Of a DNA stretch of 14,486 bases, positions 7,054 to 14,486 are shown piece after piece (positions within the stretch are counted from its first letter, which is position 1; each line of letters opens with the position of its first letter). Both the position numbers and the translations under genes were made by a program. A model generated the notes under the pieces. It saw only the letters and a program-made list of their open reading frames with translations. It searched no databases and had not been told where the DNA came from. Source of the stretch: Ferruginibacter sp. (GTDB lineage: Bacteria > Bacteroidota > Bacteroidia > Chitinophagales > Chitinophagaceae); contig JANXTN010000017.1 of NCBI GenBank assembly GCA_025352435.1, forward strand, positions 1 through 14,486, read 5' to 3'.

Positions 7054-7773
7054 TTAGTGTTTTTCTGCTTCTATTTTAGCATCGGCTTTCATTTTTTCAT
7101 TTGCAGTAATTGAAAACTCGACTCTTCTGTTGGATGCTCTTCCTTCCGCGGTGCTATTATCCCCTTTTGGTTGTGATTCACCATACCATTTTACAGTAAG
7201 TCTTTTAGGAGCCAACCCATCTTTCTTCAATTCATTTCCTACTGCCATTGCTCTTCTTTCAGACAGTACCATGTTAGAAGCATCTGTACCTACATTATCT
7301 GTATGGCCTTCCACCAAAATATTTGTTTCGGGATATTCAGTAAAAATTTTAACCAGTTTATCAATAGCTAATTGAGAGTTTGCGGTAATATTATATTTGC
7401 CTGTTGCAAAATAAACTCCTGCCTTTGTTCCATCAGGATTATTTTCATCAAAGGTCACATTTATGCCTTCACCCACTCTTTCTACTTTTGCGCCGGGAAT
7501 TTCAGTTTTAATTTTTTCAGCTTGCTTATCCATTTTATTACCAATAATTCCCCCCGCTACACCACCCACCGCTGCACCTAATATGGCGCCTAATGCAGTG
7601 TTGCCGTTTTTGCCAACATTGTTTCCAATTATTCCTCCAATAACAGCGCCCGTTGCTGTTCCTATTGCAACTCCTTTATTTTGATTGCTTGCTCTCCTTG
7701 TGGTATCGCAACTAGTTGCGATAATTGATATGCTTAATATTCCGTAGAATGTTTTCGTTACAAAATTTTTCAT
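7054..7773 (-). CDS. OmpA-family lipoprotein with glycine-zipper segment
   Basis: A 239-residue envelope lipoprotein. The signal peptide ends in the lipobox IATSC, with C22 as the lipidated Cys. Residues 34-80 form a glycine zipper (GTATGAVIGGIIGNNVG, GAILGAAVGGVAGGIIGN), a helical-hairpin segment that can insert in or lie against a membrane. The OmpA C-terminal peptidoglycan-binding domain covers about 115-223: VYFATGKYNIT, EGHTDNVGTDASN, LSERRAMAV and EGRASNRRVEF, including the Asp and Arg that bind diaminopimelate in this family. A charged tail rich in Lys and Glu ends the protein. It probably anchors the outer membrane to peptidoglycan. The lipocalin-like lipoprotein gene ends 17 bases upstream, so the two likely share a transcript, which the terminator downstream closes. 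Confidence 0.93.
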   Translation of the reverse strand: MKNFVTKTFYGILSISIIATSCDTTRRASNQNKGVAIGTATGAVIGGIIGNNVGKNGNTALGAILGAAVGGVAGGIIGNKMDKQAEKIKTEIPGAKVERVGEGINVTFDENNPDGTKAGVYFATGKYNITANSQLAIDKLVKIFTEYPETNILVEGHTDNVGTDASNMVLSERRAMAVGNELKKDGLAPKRLTVKWYGESQPKGDNSTAEGRASNRRVEFSITANEKMKADAKIEAEKH

Positions 7774-7790
7774 GTTGTTTTACTTTAAAA

Positions 7791-8282
7791 TTAAATTCTT
7801 ACAAAATTGTAAATGAATGATGCAGGTTTCCCTTCAAAATTTATATCGCTTTTTACCTGCATACTGTTAACTGTTAATTGCAAAATATTGAAACGGAAAC
7901 CTGCTTTCCCTTCATCAATATCTTTATATTTTGCATCTACTCTTTTATATTGAAGTATTTTTGGAGAACCGTTTTCATCAAATATTGACCAACGAATATT
8001 TCTCTTTACAGCAACACATTCCCCACCATTCTTACTTATCTCATAATATCCAAGATTATTGTATTTATCAAATCTCCAGGTGCTCCCAATGAAACAATTA
8101 AAATCCGCTTCATCTAAAACCTGTGCTTTTATTTTTCCTGTAATACCCTCTGTGGTAATAGATTTTAGTTGCCAGTTACCCACTACGCTCTTCTTTAAGG
8201 TTCTAGCCTCTTTTGATGTTGAGCAGGAGGCAAAAACAAACAGCAACAACAAACTGCTAATTATTAAATTTAATTTTTTCAT
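7791..8282 (-). CDS. Lipocalin-like lipoprotein
   Basis: A 163-residue small lipoprotein. Its signal peptide ends in FASC, with lipidated C20. The mature domain opens with VVGNWQLKSITTEG (34-47), the G-x-W that starts a lipocalin-like beta-barrel, and continues with alternating beta-strand patterns (GSTWRFDKYNNLGYYEI, NIRWSIFDENG, FNILQLTVNSMQV) to a final strand FIYNFVRI. Two Cys (63 and 88 by count) are far enough apart to pair in the periplasm, which is inference. Bacteroidota lipocalin-like lipoproteins of this kind have no known ligand. It is immediately upstream of the OmpA-type lipoprotein, 17 bases away, so the two probably act in the same envelope compartment. No good promoter was recognised in the 124 bases between it and pheS. 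Confidence 0.82.
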   Translation of the reverse strand: MKKLNLIISSLLLLFVFASCSTSKEARTLKKSVVGNWQLKSITTEGITGKIKAQVLDEADFNCFIGSTWRFDKYNNLGYYEISKNGGECVAVKRNIRWSIFDENGSPKILQYKRVDAKYKDIDEGKAGFRFNILQLTVNSMQVKSDINFEGKPASFIYNFVRI

Positions 8283-8406
8283 TTAGTTCGTTTAGAGGTT
8301 AAAAAAATATGATTGTTCGTTTTCATTGTAACTTTTTCAATTTTAATGCCAAACCGTTTTGCTGCAATGATTAATGCATGATAATGTGACGGAGGTAAAA
8401 ATAAAG

Positions 8407-9462
8407 TTAAACAGATTCAAACTGTTTTAAGAAGCGAAGGTCGTTTTCACTGAACAACCGAAGATCTTTTATTTGATACGAAAGCATGGTAATGCGCTCT
8501 ATACCCATTCCAAATGCAAAACCTGTATATTTATTGCTGTCAATACCACAGTTTTCTAGAACTTTAGGATGTACCATACCACATCCTAAAATCTCTACCC
8601 AGCCGGTTTTTTTACAAACATTACAACCTTCACCACCGCATATCAGGCAGCTGATGTCCATCTCAGCACTTGGTTCTGTAAATGGAAAATAAGAAGGGCG
8701 AAACCTCACTTTTACATCGGTGCCCCTTCCGACCGAGTCATCCGGGCGGGCAAACATTTCTGTTACAAAAAAGTAAAGCGTTTGTTTTAGATCTGCGAAA
8801 GAAACATTTTCTGCTATGTATAAACCCTCTACCTGGTTAAAAAAACAGTGTGCTCTTGCGCTAATGGTTTCGTTTCTAAAAACACGGCCCGGGCAGATAA
8901 TGCGCAACGGCAATTTACCTTTTTGCATTTCTCTTATTTGCACACTGCTTGTATGCGTTCTCAATAACCAGTCAGGGTTTTGGTTTATGTAAAACGTGTC
9001 CTGCATATCTCTTGCAGGGTGGTTATCAGGCATATTCAATGCCGAAAAATTATGAAAGTCATCTTCAATTTCCGGTCCCTCTGCTACTGCAAAACCCAGC
9101 TTATAAAAGATAGAAATAATTTTATTTTTTATAATGCTTATGGGGTGTCTTGTACCTAAAGGAGCAGGCGTGCCCGGCAAACTAAGATCCATATCAGGCA
9201 CTGCATTATTGCTAGATGCGTTTTCAGCAATTGTAAACGACGCAAATTTTTCTTCTGTAAAAATTTTAAACTCATTTAATAACTGCCCCGCTTCTTTTTT
9301 ATTTTCTACAGCCACTTTTTTCATTTCGCCCATAATGCTTTTTAAAAGCCCTTTTGTACCAAGATATTTTATTCGAAATGATTCTTTTTCTACTGCCGTC
9401 GCAGGATGCTCGGTGTTTATTTCTGCCTTGTAACTTTCGATGAGTGTACGCAAATTTTCCAT
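8407..9462 (-). CDS. pheS: Phenylalanine--tRNA ligase alpha subunit
   Basis: PheS is the catalytic chain of the PheS2PheT2 enzyme that charges tRNA-Phe in the cytoplasm. Start taken at 9460-9462 (MENLRTLIESYKAEIN), since the 10 extra in-frame residues upstream are not family-like; the product is 351 residues. An N-terminal coiled-coil arm (about 1-80, KYLGTKGLLKSIMGEMKKV) binds tRNA. The class II core follows: LLRTHTSSVQ (167-175), motif 2 GRVFRNETISARAHCFFNQVEGL (192-214) and motif 3 GFAFGMGIERITML (314-327). FRPSYFPFTEPSAE is the usual substrate-pocket stretch. An insertion with four Cys in CxxC-x4-CxxC spacing (C272, C275, C280, C283) looks like a zinc knuckle, known in Bacteroidota PheS. 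Motif 2 has Asn at 209, where I expect His in many relatives (FFHQ). pheT is not adjacent. Confidence 0.96.
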   Translation of the reverse strand: MENLRTLIESYKAEINTEHPATAVEKESFRIKYLGTKGLLKSIMGEMKKVAVENKKEAGQLLNEFKIFTEEKFASFTIAENASSNNAVPDMDLSLPGTPAPLGTRHPISIIKNKIISIFYKLGFAVAEGPEIEDDFHNFSALNMPDNHPARDMQDTFYINQNPDWLLRTHTSSVQIREMQKGKLPLRIICPGRVFRNETISARAHCFFNQVEGLYIAENVSFADLKQTLYFFVTEMFARPDDSVGRGTDVKVRFRPSYFPFTEPSAEMDISCLICGGEGCNVCKKTGWVEILGCGMVHPKVLENCGIDSNKYTGFAFGMGIERITMLSYQIKDLRLFSENDLRFLKQFESV

Positions 9463-9466
9463 GCGG

Positions 9467-9474
9467 CAAATATA
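9467..9474 (-). promoter_or_regulatory. Possible -7 box just before pheS
   Basis: The minus strand reads TATATTTG, a full TAnnTTTG match, ending 4 bases before the ATG at 9462. A TTG lies only 15 bases upstream, shorter than the usual spacing. If used, the pheS message would be leaderless or have a very short leader. Confidence 0.35.
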
Positions 9475-9613
9475 ACGATTTGAATTTTTCAATAATTTAA
9501 GTACATAGAGTTGTATGATTAAAGACAGATAATGAAATAGATCCTAATAACTTATTAAGTCAAAAATGAGTATTTTAAAAAAACGTTAAACAGAAAATGC
9601 TATCAACTCGAAA

Positions 9614-9644
9614 TTGATCCAAATACGGAGAAGTTGTACCTTTA
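9614..9644 (+). promoter_or_regulatory. Candidate promoter of the BI-1/YccA-type gene
   Basis: TTG (9614-9616), 20 bases, TACCTTTA (9637-9644), then 21 bases to the ATG at 9666. This is the best-spaced TTG-N17-23-TAnnTTTG-like site in the window; only the last base of the -7 box differs. It sits in the 203-base region between divergent genes, the rest of which shows no gene, RNA or repeat that I recognise. Confidence 0.55.
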
Positions 9645-9665
9645 ATAAAATAAATTAAATTCAAG

Positions 9666-10430
9666 ATGGCACTATTTCAGTCGAGCAATCCAGCTCTTTC
9701 AGAAAAGAAATTTACCAGCACAGTAATACCAGATGTGCTTAGTATAGAAAATGCAATGACGGTAAGGGGAACTTTACAAAAGTTCGGGTTTTTGTTAGTC
9801 ATGGTTTTGGCAAGTTCATTTTATTCATGGAAACAGTTTGCTGAAGGTGGTTCAGTAACAGGTATGATATGGACAGGCGCATTGGGTGGATTGGTAATAG
9901 CAATTATTATTACTTTTAAAAAAGAATGGTCGTCTTTTTTAGCGCCCGTTTATGCGCTGCTGGAAGGTTTATTTTTAGGGGCAATATCTGCTATGTACAA
10001 TAATGCATTTGCACAAAGAGCACCAAACATTGTAATAAATGCTGTTGGGCTTACAATGGGTGTTGCGGTTGCCATGTACTTGTTGTACAGTTTCAAGATC
10101 ATCAAAGCAACAGAAAAATTTAAGTCAGTAATCATTACTGCCACAGTTGGTATTGCCATTTTTTATATGCTTGTGATGGTGCTGCGCATGTTTGGTTTTG
10201 AGAACATGCCTTTCCTGCACGAAGGAAGTACTTTTGGAATTATTTTTTCATTGGCTGTTACCGGAATAGCTGCGCTGAATTTAATTTTAGATTTTGATAT
10301 GATAGAACGTGGCAGTGAAATGGGCGCACCAAAATATATGGAGTGGTACGGCGCATTTGGTTTAATGGTTACCATTGTTTGGTTGTACTTAGAAATATTA
10401 AGGCTGCTTTCTAAAATAAGTAGAAAATAA
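9666..10430 (+). CDS. Bax inhibitor-1/YccA family membrane protein
   Basis: This 254-residue polytopic inner-membrane protein has a polar 30-residue N-terminus, then about seven hydrophobic segments (about 38-55, 66-84, 90-110, 122-142, 154-174, 188-208, 226-248). The LDFDMIERGSE stretch (208-218) and the last segment YGAFGLMVTIVWLYLEILRLL are typical of the COG4760 branch of the BI-1 family. In the B. subtilis relative YetJ, two Asp in the last helices form a pH-sensitive gate for Ca2+ leak. D209 or D211 and E243 could be the matching acidic pair here, which is inference. It stands alone on the plus strand with its own promoter and ends 2 bases from the convergent pullulanase gene. The physiological role of bacterial BI-1 proteins is poorly known. 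Confidence 0.92.
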   Translation: MALFQSSNPALSEKKFTSTVIPDVLSIENAMTVRGTLQKFGFLLVMVLASSFYSWKQFAEGGSVTGMIWTGALGGLVIAIIITFKKEWSSFLAPVYALLEGLFLGAISAMYNNAFAQRAPNIVINAVGLTMGVAVAMYLLYSFKIIKATEKFKSVIITATVGIAIFYMLVMVLRMFGFENMPFLHEGSTFGIIFSLAVTGIAALNLILDFDMIERGSEMGAPKYMEWYGAFGLMVTIVWLYLEILRLLSKISRK

Positions 10431-10432
10431 TC

Positions 10433-12400
10433 TTAATCCATCTTATATAAAATATAGCCTGTGGTTGCAGGTAATAAAATCGTTTCACTAACTCGCTTGG
10501 TATTTTGTTCGTTGATAATATTACCATCAGCAACTAAAGTCCATTTACCTGAAGGGAGCTGCACATTTTTATCCTTTGCTTCTCCATTCAACAACACAAT
10601 AATATCCTTCCATTTATCATTATTTGCATGGCTGTTTAGCTGGTAGATGATGAGCAGTGGATCTTCCGTTTCTGTAAAATGTAAATGCTGCTGTATCATC
10701 GCTGTAGTGGGCATTCTAAATGCCGGATGATTTTTACGAAGAGCAATTAATCCTTTGTAATAATTAAAAACGTTGTTGTATGTTGATTTTCTGCTCCAGT
10801 CGATTTCATTAATAGAGTCAGGCAGATTATAAGAATTAGCAATGCCTTTTTTGGTGCGAAGCAATTCGGCCCCGGAATGTATAAAGGGAACTCCCTGCGA
10901 TGTGAGTACTATCGTCTGGCTCAGCTTATCCATTTGTATCAATTCTGCTTCTGTTGCATTAGGGTTACCCAAAGTTAGTCTGTCAAACAAAGTATTATCA
11001 TCATGGCAAGATACATAGCTGATGGCTTGCGTAGGTTCGTTTGCCCACGGCGCCTTCGAATAATTTACTTTGTTATAATTTATTTGCGGGTGTTGTGTGG
11101 CAGCTACAATTCCAAATTTTACACTCTCTTTCCAGCTACCATTGCCGCTAACAAAACCTTTCTCTTTTACATTGTTATATGGACCATGTAAACCATCTCT
11201 TATGTCATCACTAAAGGCAGCAATATTGTTTAGCTTAGTTACATTTTTTTTTACAGCACGCAGTTCTTCGGGTAATGGGCTTCCGCCGGCAGTCCAACCT
11301 TCACCATAAATAAAAATGCTTTCGTCAATTGTATGCAGTGCTTTGCTTATTTCATTCATTGTTTCTATATCATGCACACCCATCAGATCAAACCTAAATC
11401 CATCTACATGGTATTCTTTCACCCAATGCGTTACAGATTCAACCATGAACTTGCGCATCATCGCTTTTTCAGATGCGGTTTCATTTCCACATCCTGTAGC
11501 ATTTGAATATTTTCCATCTGCATTTTTTCGGTAAAAATAATCAGGTACCAAATGATTAAATGGCGTTTCTATATTCGATGTATGGTTGTACACGACATCC
11601 ATTATAACACTTATACCGTTGCTGTGCAGCGTTTGCACCATTTGTTTAAATTCTTTTATACGCACTTTACCATCATAAGCATTGGTTGCATAACTTCCTT
11701 CGGGAACATTGTAATTTAATGGATCGTAACCCCAGTTATATTTTGCTTCCGGCGTGGTTTCATCTACAGAGTTAAAATCAAATGAAGGCAGTAAATGCAA
11801 ATGTGTAATGCCCAATTCTTTCAAATGATCAAGCCCTGTCGCTAGTCCATCGCTACTTTTTGTGCCGCTTTCGGTAAGGCCTAAAAATTTCCCTTTGTTC
11901 TTTATACCCGAGTTTTTGTCTATAGAAATATCTCTTACATGCGACTCATACAAAACAATATCTGTATAGTTTTTTGAAACCGGTCTTGTATCTTTTTCCC
12001 AGTTAGCAGGATTTGTTTCTGCCATGTTAACTACCATTCCTCTTTGTCCATTTACACCTACAGCTTTTGCATAGATATCCGGGGTTTCTGCCAATACTTT
12101 TCCATCTACTGTTACCTGAAAAGTGTAATACACATTTTTTAATTTCTTTCTAATGGTGGTTTGCCAAGTGCCGTTAGAGGCTTTCTGTAATGAAATTTCA
12201 TTTATCGCATTGCCACCACTTCCTTCTTTGTAAAGCCTCAATTTGACTGCAGTTGCAGTGGGTGCCCATATTTTAAAAATAGTCGCGGCCTTGCTGTAAC
12301 TAACACCTAGATCTGTGCCTGCATAAATGGTGTAATCTGTTTTATTCATTTGTGAAAAGCATACAAAGGGAAGAAATGTGAGCAGAATTATTTTTATCAT
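10433..12400 (-). CDS. Exported type I pullulanase (GH13)
   Basis: Pullulanase cuts alpha-1,6 branches in pullulan, glycogen-like and starch-derived glucans. The 655-residue product has a short signal peptide (MIKIILLTFLPFVCFSQ); its Cys is in a poor lipobox context, so signal peptidase I is more likely. A CBM48-type domain follows (about 22-125, with FKIWAPTATAVKLRLY). The type I signature YNWGYDP is at 221-227. GH13 motifs are MDVVYNHT (267-274), GFRFDLMG with nucleophile D338, YGEGW with acid/base E367, and YVSCHDDN with D467 as the third acidic residue. A C-terminal beta domain covers about 570-655. It lies 21 bases after the M20 peptidase stop, likely on one transcript. No SusC/SusD pair is adjacent, so this is not a complete starch utilisation locus. 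It may serve periplasmic maltodextrin or external glycogen breakdown. Confidence 0.94.
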   Translation of the reverse strand: MIKIILLTFLPFVCFSQMNKTDYTIYAGTDLGVSYSKAATIFKIWAPTATAVKLRLYKEGSGGNAINEISLQKASNGTWQTTIRKKLKNVYYTFQVTVDGKVLAETPDIYAKAVGVNGQRGMVVNMAETNPANWEKDTRPVSKNYTDIVLYESHVRDISIDKNSGIKNKGKFLGLTESGTKSSDGLATGLDHLKELGITHLHLLPSFDFNSVDETTPEAKYNWGYDPLNYNVPEGSYATNAYDGKVRIKEFKQMVQTLHSNGISVIMDVVYNHTSNIETPFNHLVPDYFYRKNADGKYSNATGCGNETASEKAMMRKFMVESVTHWVKEYHVDGFRFDLMGVHDIETMNEISKALHTIDESIFIYGEGWTAGGSPLPEELRAVKKNVTKLNNIAAFSDDIRDGLHGPYNNVKEKGFVSGNGSWKESVKFGIVAATQHPQINYNKVNYSKAPWANEPTQAISYVSCHDDNTLFDRLTLGNPNATEAELIQMDKLSQTIVLTSQGVPFIHSGAELLRTKKGIANSYNLPDSINEIDWSRKSTYNNVFNYYKGLIALRKNHPAFRMPTTAMIQQHLHFTETEDPLLIIYQLNSHANNDKWKDIIVLLNGEAKDKNVQLPSGKWTLVADGNIINEQNTKRVSETILLPATTGYILYKMD

Positions 12401-12421
12401 TAGGGGTTTAAATTTAAAAAT

Positions 12422-13954
12422 TTATTTCATCAACATCAGCGCAGCCATTGTTTCTATTCCATCAAATAGATTACCCAAGCGGATGTTCTCATTTTCTGCA
12501 TGTTGATTATTATCGTGGTTGGCTATAGGTACAGTTACAGTAGTTGCATGAAGAGATTGTTCAAATACATATAAAGGTAGGCTTCCACCCATAGTGGGTT
12601 GCAACACTATTTGGTCTTTAGTTGTACATTTAATGACACCAATTACTTTTTGTATGATTGGAAGATCCATAGATGTGCGCTGTGCATTCATACCATCGCC
12701 GGATTCTATTTTTATTATTTTGGAATATTTTGTTCGCTCTTCATCCGTAGGTTCATTTGCGGTGATGTAATAGCCTTTTCCTTTTATGTGGTTAATAACC
12801 TTCTGCTGTTGTTTTTTCCAGTCATTACCAAGTACCAATCTTAAATCCAACACAGCAGTTGCAGTAGTAGGGATTTGGTTAGAAGCCATTTTACCAACAT
12901 TGCCGCTTTGCATTCCGTTTATATTTAACGAAGGTTGATTAATGGCTTCACTTAACGATAATCCCTGCATATCTACACCCAAGATTCCAAGTTCTTTTTT
13001 CATCTGTCCATCTACGCTCGGCACTTCATTCAGTGCCTTTCTTTCCGACGGTTTCAGCGGTGTTACATCATCATAAAAACCTTTAATAATAATTCTTCCT
13101 TTTTGATCTTTCATCGATGCTAAAAGGGTTGCGAGCATCATAGCAGGGTTCGGCGCCCAGTTGCCGTAATGTCCGCTATGCAAGGGTCTTTTGGACGCAT
13201 AAACCGTAAGGTCAAGATGCGTATCGCCCCGCACGCCAAGTACAATTTGTTTTTTACCGGATTGGTGCACCGGTCCGTCGCATATCACCCAAAGATCTGA
13301 TTGTAGCAGTGCTCTATGCTTTTCTAACACCTCGTTTAAATGCATAGAGCCTGCTTCTTCTTCACCTTCAAAGAAAAACTTGATGTTGCAGCCGGGTAAT
13401 AACCCATTTTTATTAATGGCTGAATAGGCATTTAAAATAGCATCAATACCTGCCTTGTCATCAGATGCACTTCGACCATATATTCTCCAGTCCCTTTCAA
13501 ATTTTCCATCGGTTGGAAATGAAATATTGCTTCCATTTTTATCCAGTGCATCCGAATATAATTTCGGTTCAAAAGGCCTTAGTCCTTTTGCCCATTGTGC
13601 AGGATTTACGGGTTGTCCATCATAATGAGCATAAAAAATAATTGTCTTTTTTGCGCCTGGAGTTTTCAAGTCGCCATACACAACTGGCGGCACCCCCGCT
13701 GTTGTTGCGTTTAAGAGTTGCACATTTTCAATGCCTCTTTTGTTCATCATGCTCATAAGAAAAGCAGCAGTCCTTTGCTGTCCATCAGCATCCGCAGCTG
13801 TATTGGGTATTTCAAGAAATTCAGAAAACTCTTTTATCATATTCGCTGTATTCTTATTGCTATACTCGCGGATTTTTAGAAGATCAGAAGTTTGTGCAAA
13901 TACAAAATGACCTGTAAGAAAAAGAACGATTATAATAAGAAGTTTCCGTTTCAT
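12422..13954 (-). CDS. Exported M20-family metallopeptidase (dipeptidase-like)
   Basis: M20 enzymes are di-zinc peptidases that often act on dipeptides or short peptides. Start set at 13952-13954, giving signal peptide MKRKLLIIIVLFLTGHFVFA with cleavage before Q21; an earlier in-frame start at 14068 would bury it. The mature enzyme has the full metal set: H110 and D112 (YAHYDGQP), D165 (GRSASDDKAG, bridging), E199 general base and E200 ligand (EGEEEAGS), D226 (CDGP), and H485 (NQHAENE). A lid/dimerisation domain inserts at about 240-400, with RPLHSGHYGN providing the usual His (H259 or H262). The layout resembles the carnosinase-type branch, and 510 residues fits. It is the first gene of a likely two-gene unit with the pullulanase. 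Probably periplasmic or secreted. Exact substrate unknown. Confidence 0.92.
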   Translation of the reverse strand: MKRKLLIIIVLFLTGHFVFAQTSDLLKIREYSNKNTANMIKEFSEFLEIPNTAADADGQQRTAAFLMSMMNKRGIENVQLLNATTAGVPPVVYGDLKTPGAKKTIIFYAHYDGQPVNPAQWAKGLRPFEPKLYSDALDKNGSNISFPTDGKFERDWRIYGRSASDDKAGIDAILNAYSAINKNGLLPGCNIKFFFEGEEEAGSMHLNEVLEKHRALLQSDLWVICDGPVHQSGKKQIVLGVRGDTHLDLTVYASKRPLHSGHYGNWAPNPAMMLATLLASMKDQKGRIIIKGFYDDVTPLKPSERKALNEVPSVDGQMKKELGILGVDMQGLSLSEAINQPSLNINGMQSGNVGKMASNQIPTTATAVLDLRLVLGNDWKKQQQKVINHIKGKGYYITANEPTDEERTKYSKIIKIESGDGMNAQRTSMDLPIIQKVIGVIKCTTKDQIVLQPTMGGSLPLYVFEQSLHATTVTVPIANHDNNQHAENENIRLGNLFDGIETMAALMLMK

Positions 13955-14142
13955 TATGTTAGTTGTTAATATTAATACTACTAAAATACAGTCTTTAAAA
14001 CTAGTAAGTAAAATTTGCTTTGCCTTATAATTGGTGTAAGTAAAAAAACCATTCAATTTTTTTAGCAAGTAAATAAGTTGAACGGTTTTTATTTAAGAAA
14101 GTATTTTTATAACTGACAGCTACTGTTTTTGGGCTATCATTT
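13955..14142. other. Intergenic region upstream of the M20/pullulanase unit
   Basis: 188 bases without a gene. It holds the terminator described above and must carry the promoter of the M20 gene. I see only a weak TATTTTAG (minus strand, about 13987-13980), one base off TAnnTTTG and lacking a spaced TTG. Confidence 0.4.
14042..14090 (-). terminator. Intrinsic terminator after the T9SS cargo gene
   Basis: Arms at 14090-14078 and 14056-14044 (13 bases each, one mismatch) read AAAAACCGTTCAA and TTGAATGGTTTTT on the minus strand, and the second runs into seven T. The loop is about 21 bases, longer than usual, and the stem is AT-rich, so strength is uncertain. It lies between the T9SS gene stop (14143) and the M20 gene start (13954) and separates the two units. 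Confidence 0.6.
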
Positions 14143-14486
14143 TTATAGCAGAACTATCGCTTGTTTAAATATTTTACCTTCTTTATTTATTAAAGTAAGA
14201 TGATAATTTCCTGCCGGGATATTTTTTGGAAGTTCAACATTTATTTTACCTGCACTGTTGTTGTACAAAATGTTATATGACCATACTTTTTGACCATTGC
14301 TATTCGTAAGAACAATGTGATACTTTCCAAATGTTTCGTTAGAAAAATTAAGGTTTAATATTTTGCCCGTAGCAGGGTTTGGATACACACCAATGCCTGA
14401 TGTTATTTTGGTTGGTTCTACCTTTACTATGTTGCTGTATCGAAAGCTGCCATTTAAAAATGTTGTTTTAATCCTGTAAAAATTAT
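14143..14486 (-). CDS. T9SS type A sorting domain protein, C-terminal end (5' truncated by window edge)
   Basis: The frame is open to the window edge, so at least 114 C-terminal residues of a larger protein are visible. The GTG at 14388 is the Val of VYPNPATG inside the domain, not a start. From the edge the product reads FYRIKTTFLNGSFRYSNIV, the 'YYRIKQVDxDGxFxYS' segment that commonly precedes the sorting domain. The Por-secretion C-terminal domain follows: GIGVYPNPATGKILNL, YHIVLTNSNGQKVWS, PAGNYHLTLINKEGKIFKQAIVLL. This domain directs export through the type IX secretion system and cell-surface attachment or release. The function of the missing N-terminal part cannot be told. Confidence 0.93.
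   Translation of the reverse strand, partial: NFYRIKTTFLNGSFRYSNIVKVEPTKITSGIGVYPNPATGKILNLNFSNETFGKYHIVLTNSNGQKVWSYNILYNNSAGKINVELPKNIPAGNYHLTLINKEGKIFKQAIVLL

Noticed and set aside
7463..7684. Proline-rich open frame antisense to the glycine zipper
   Set aside because: Pro runs are the mirror of Gly codons (GGN read as NCC) in the zipper of the OmpA-type lipoprotein.
13955..14068. 38-residue N-terminal extension of the M20 peptidase from an upstream start
   Set aside because: It would bury a standard signal peptide, and the extension covers the terminator loop and likely promoter DNA.
1..14486. Search for mobile elements, CRISPR arrays, tRNA genes and defence genes
   Set aside because: No transposase or integrase motifs, no spaced direct repeats, no tRNA-like cloverleaf in the gaps, and no nuclease or toxin genes were seen.

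Overview
The window looks like a piece of chromosome from a Bacteroidota bacterium, most plausibly a member of the Chitinophagaceae or a near relative. The support is AT-rich DNA, start codons without Shine-Dalgarno sequences, TAnnTTTG-type promoter boxes, exported proteins with short signal peptides ending in ...AQ or a lipobox Cys, a CarboxypepD_reg-like outer-surface protein, and the C-terminal sorting domain of a type IX secretion system (T9SS) cargo protein at the right edge. The genus is inference. I see no rRNA, tRNA, CRISPR array, insertion sequence, phage gene or defence island.

Left part, plus strand (1-3886): the 3' part of gmk (guanylate kinase), a CNNM/CBS/CorC-HlyC membrane protein, an AT-rich glycosyltransferase-like gene whose catalytic motif appears to be lost, and an LpxD-like acyltransferase. 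The last two suggest a link to cell-envelope glycolipids. The middle-left part is on the minus strand (3927-6928). A 3-hydroxyacyl-CoA dehydrogenase gene overlaps an SDR epimerase/reductase gene by 4 bp, and a CarboxypepD_reg-like surface protein gene follows. These three converge on the LpxD-like gene.

Centre (7054-9665): a strong intrinsic terminator closes a two-gene lipoprotein unit on the minus strand, a lipocalin-like lipoprotein followed by a glycine-zipper OmpA-type lipoprotein. Upstream of it is pheS (phenylalanyl-tRNA synthetase alpha chain). pheS is divergent from a Bax-inhibitor-1/YccA-type membrane protein gene (9666-10430, plus strand), and a 203-base intergenic region separates them. 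That region holds the best Bacteroidota-type promoter in the window.

Right part, minus strand (10433-14486): an exported M20 metallopeptidase gene followed 21 bases later by an exported type I pullulanase gene, probably one transcript. Upstream of them lies an intrinsic terminator, then the 3' end of a T9SS cargo gene that runs off the window.

Most of the region is ordinary housekeeping and envelope content. The observations most worth a second look are the apparent glycosyltransferase pseudoenzyme beside the LpxD paralogue, the repeated placement of a TAnnTTT(G/A) box exactly 4 nt before three different ATG codons, and the conserved-looking lipocalin/OmpA lipoprotein pair. I did not find convincing evidence for a new multi-gene system.
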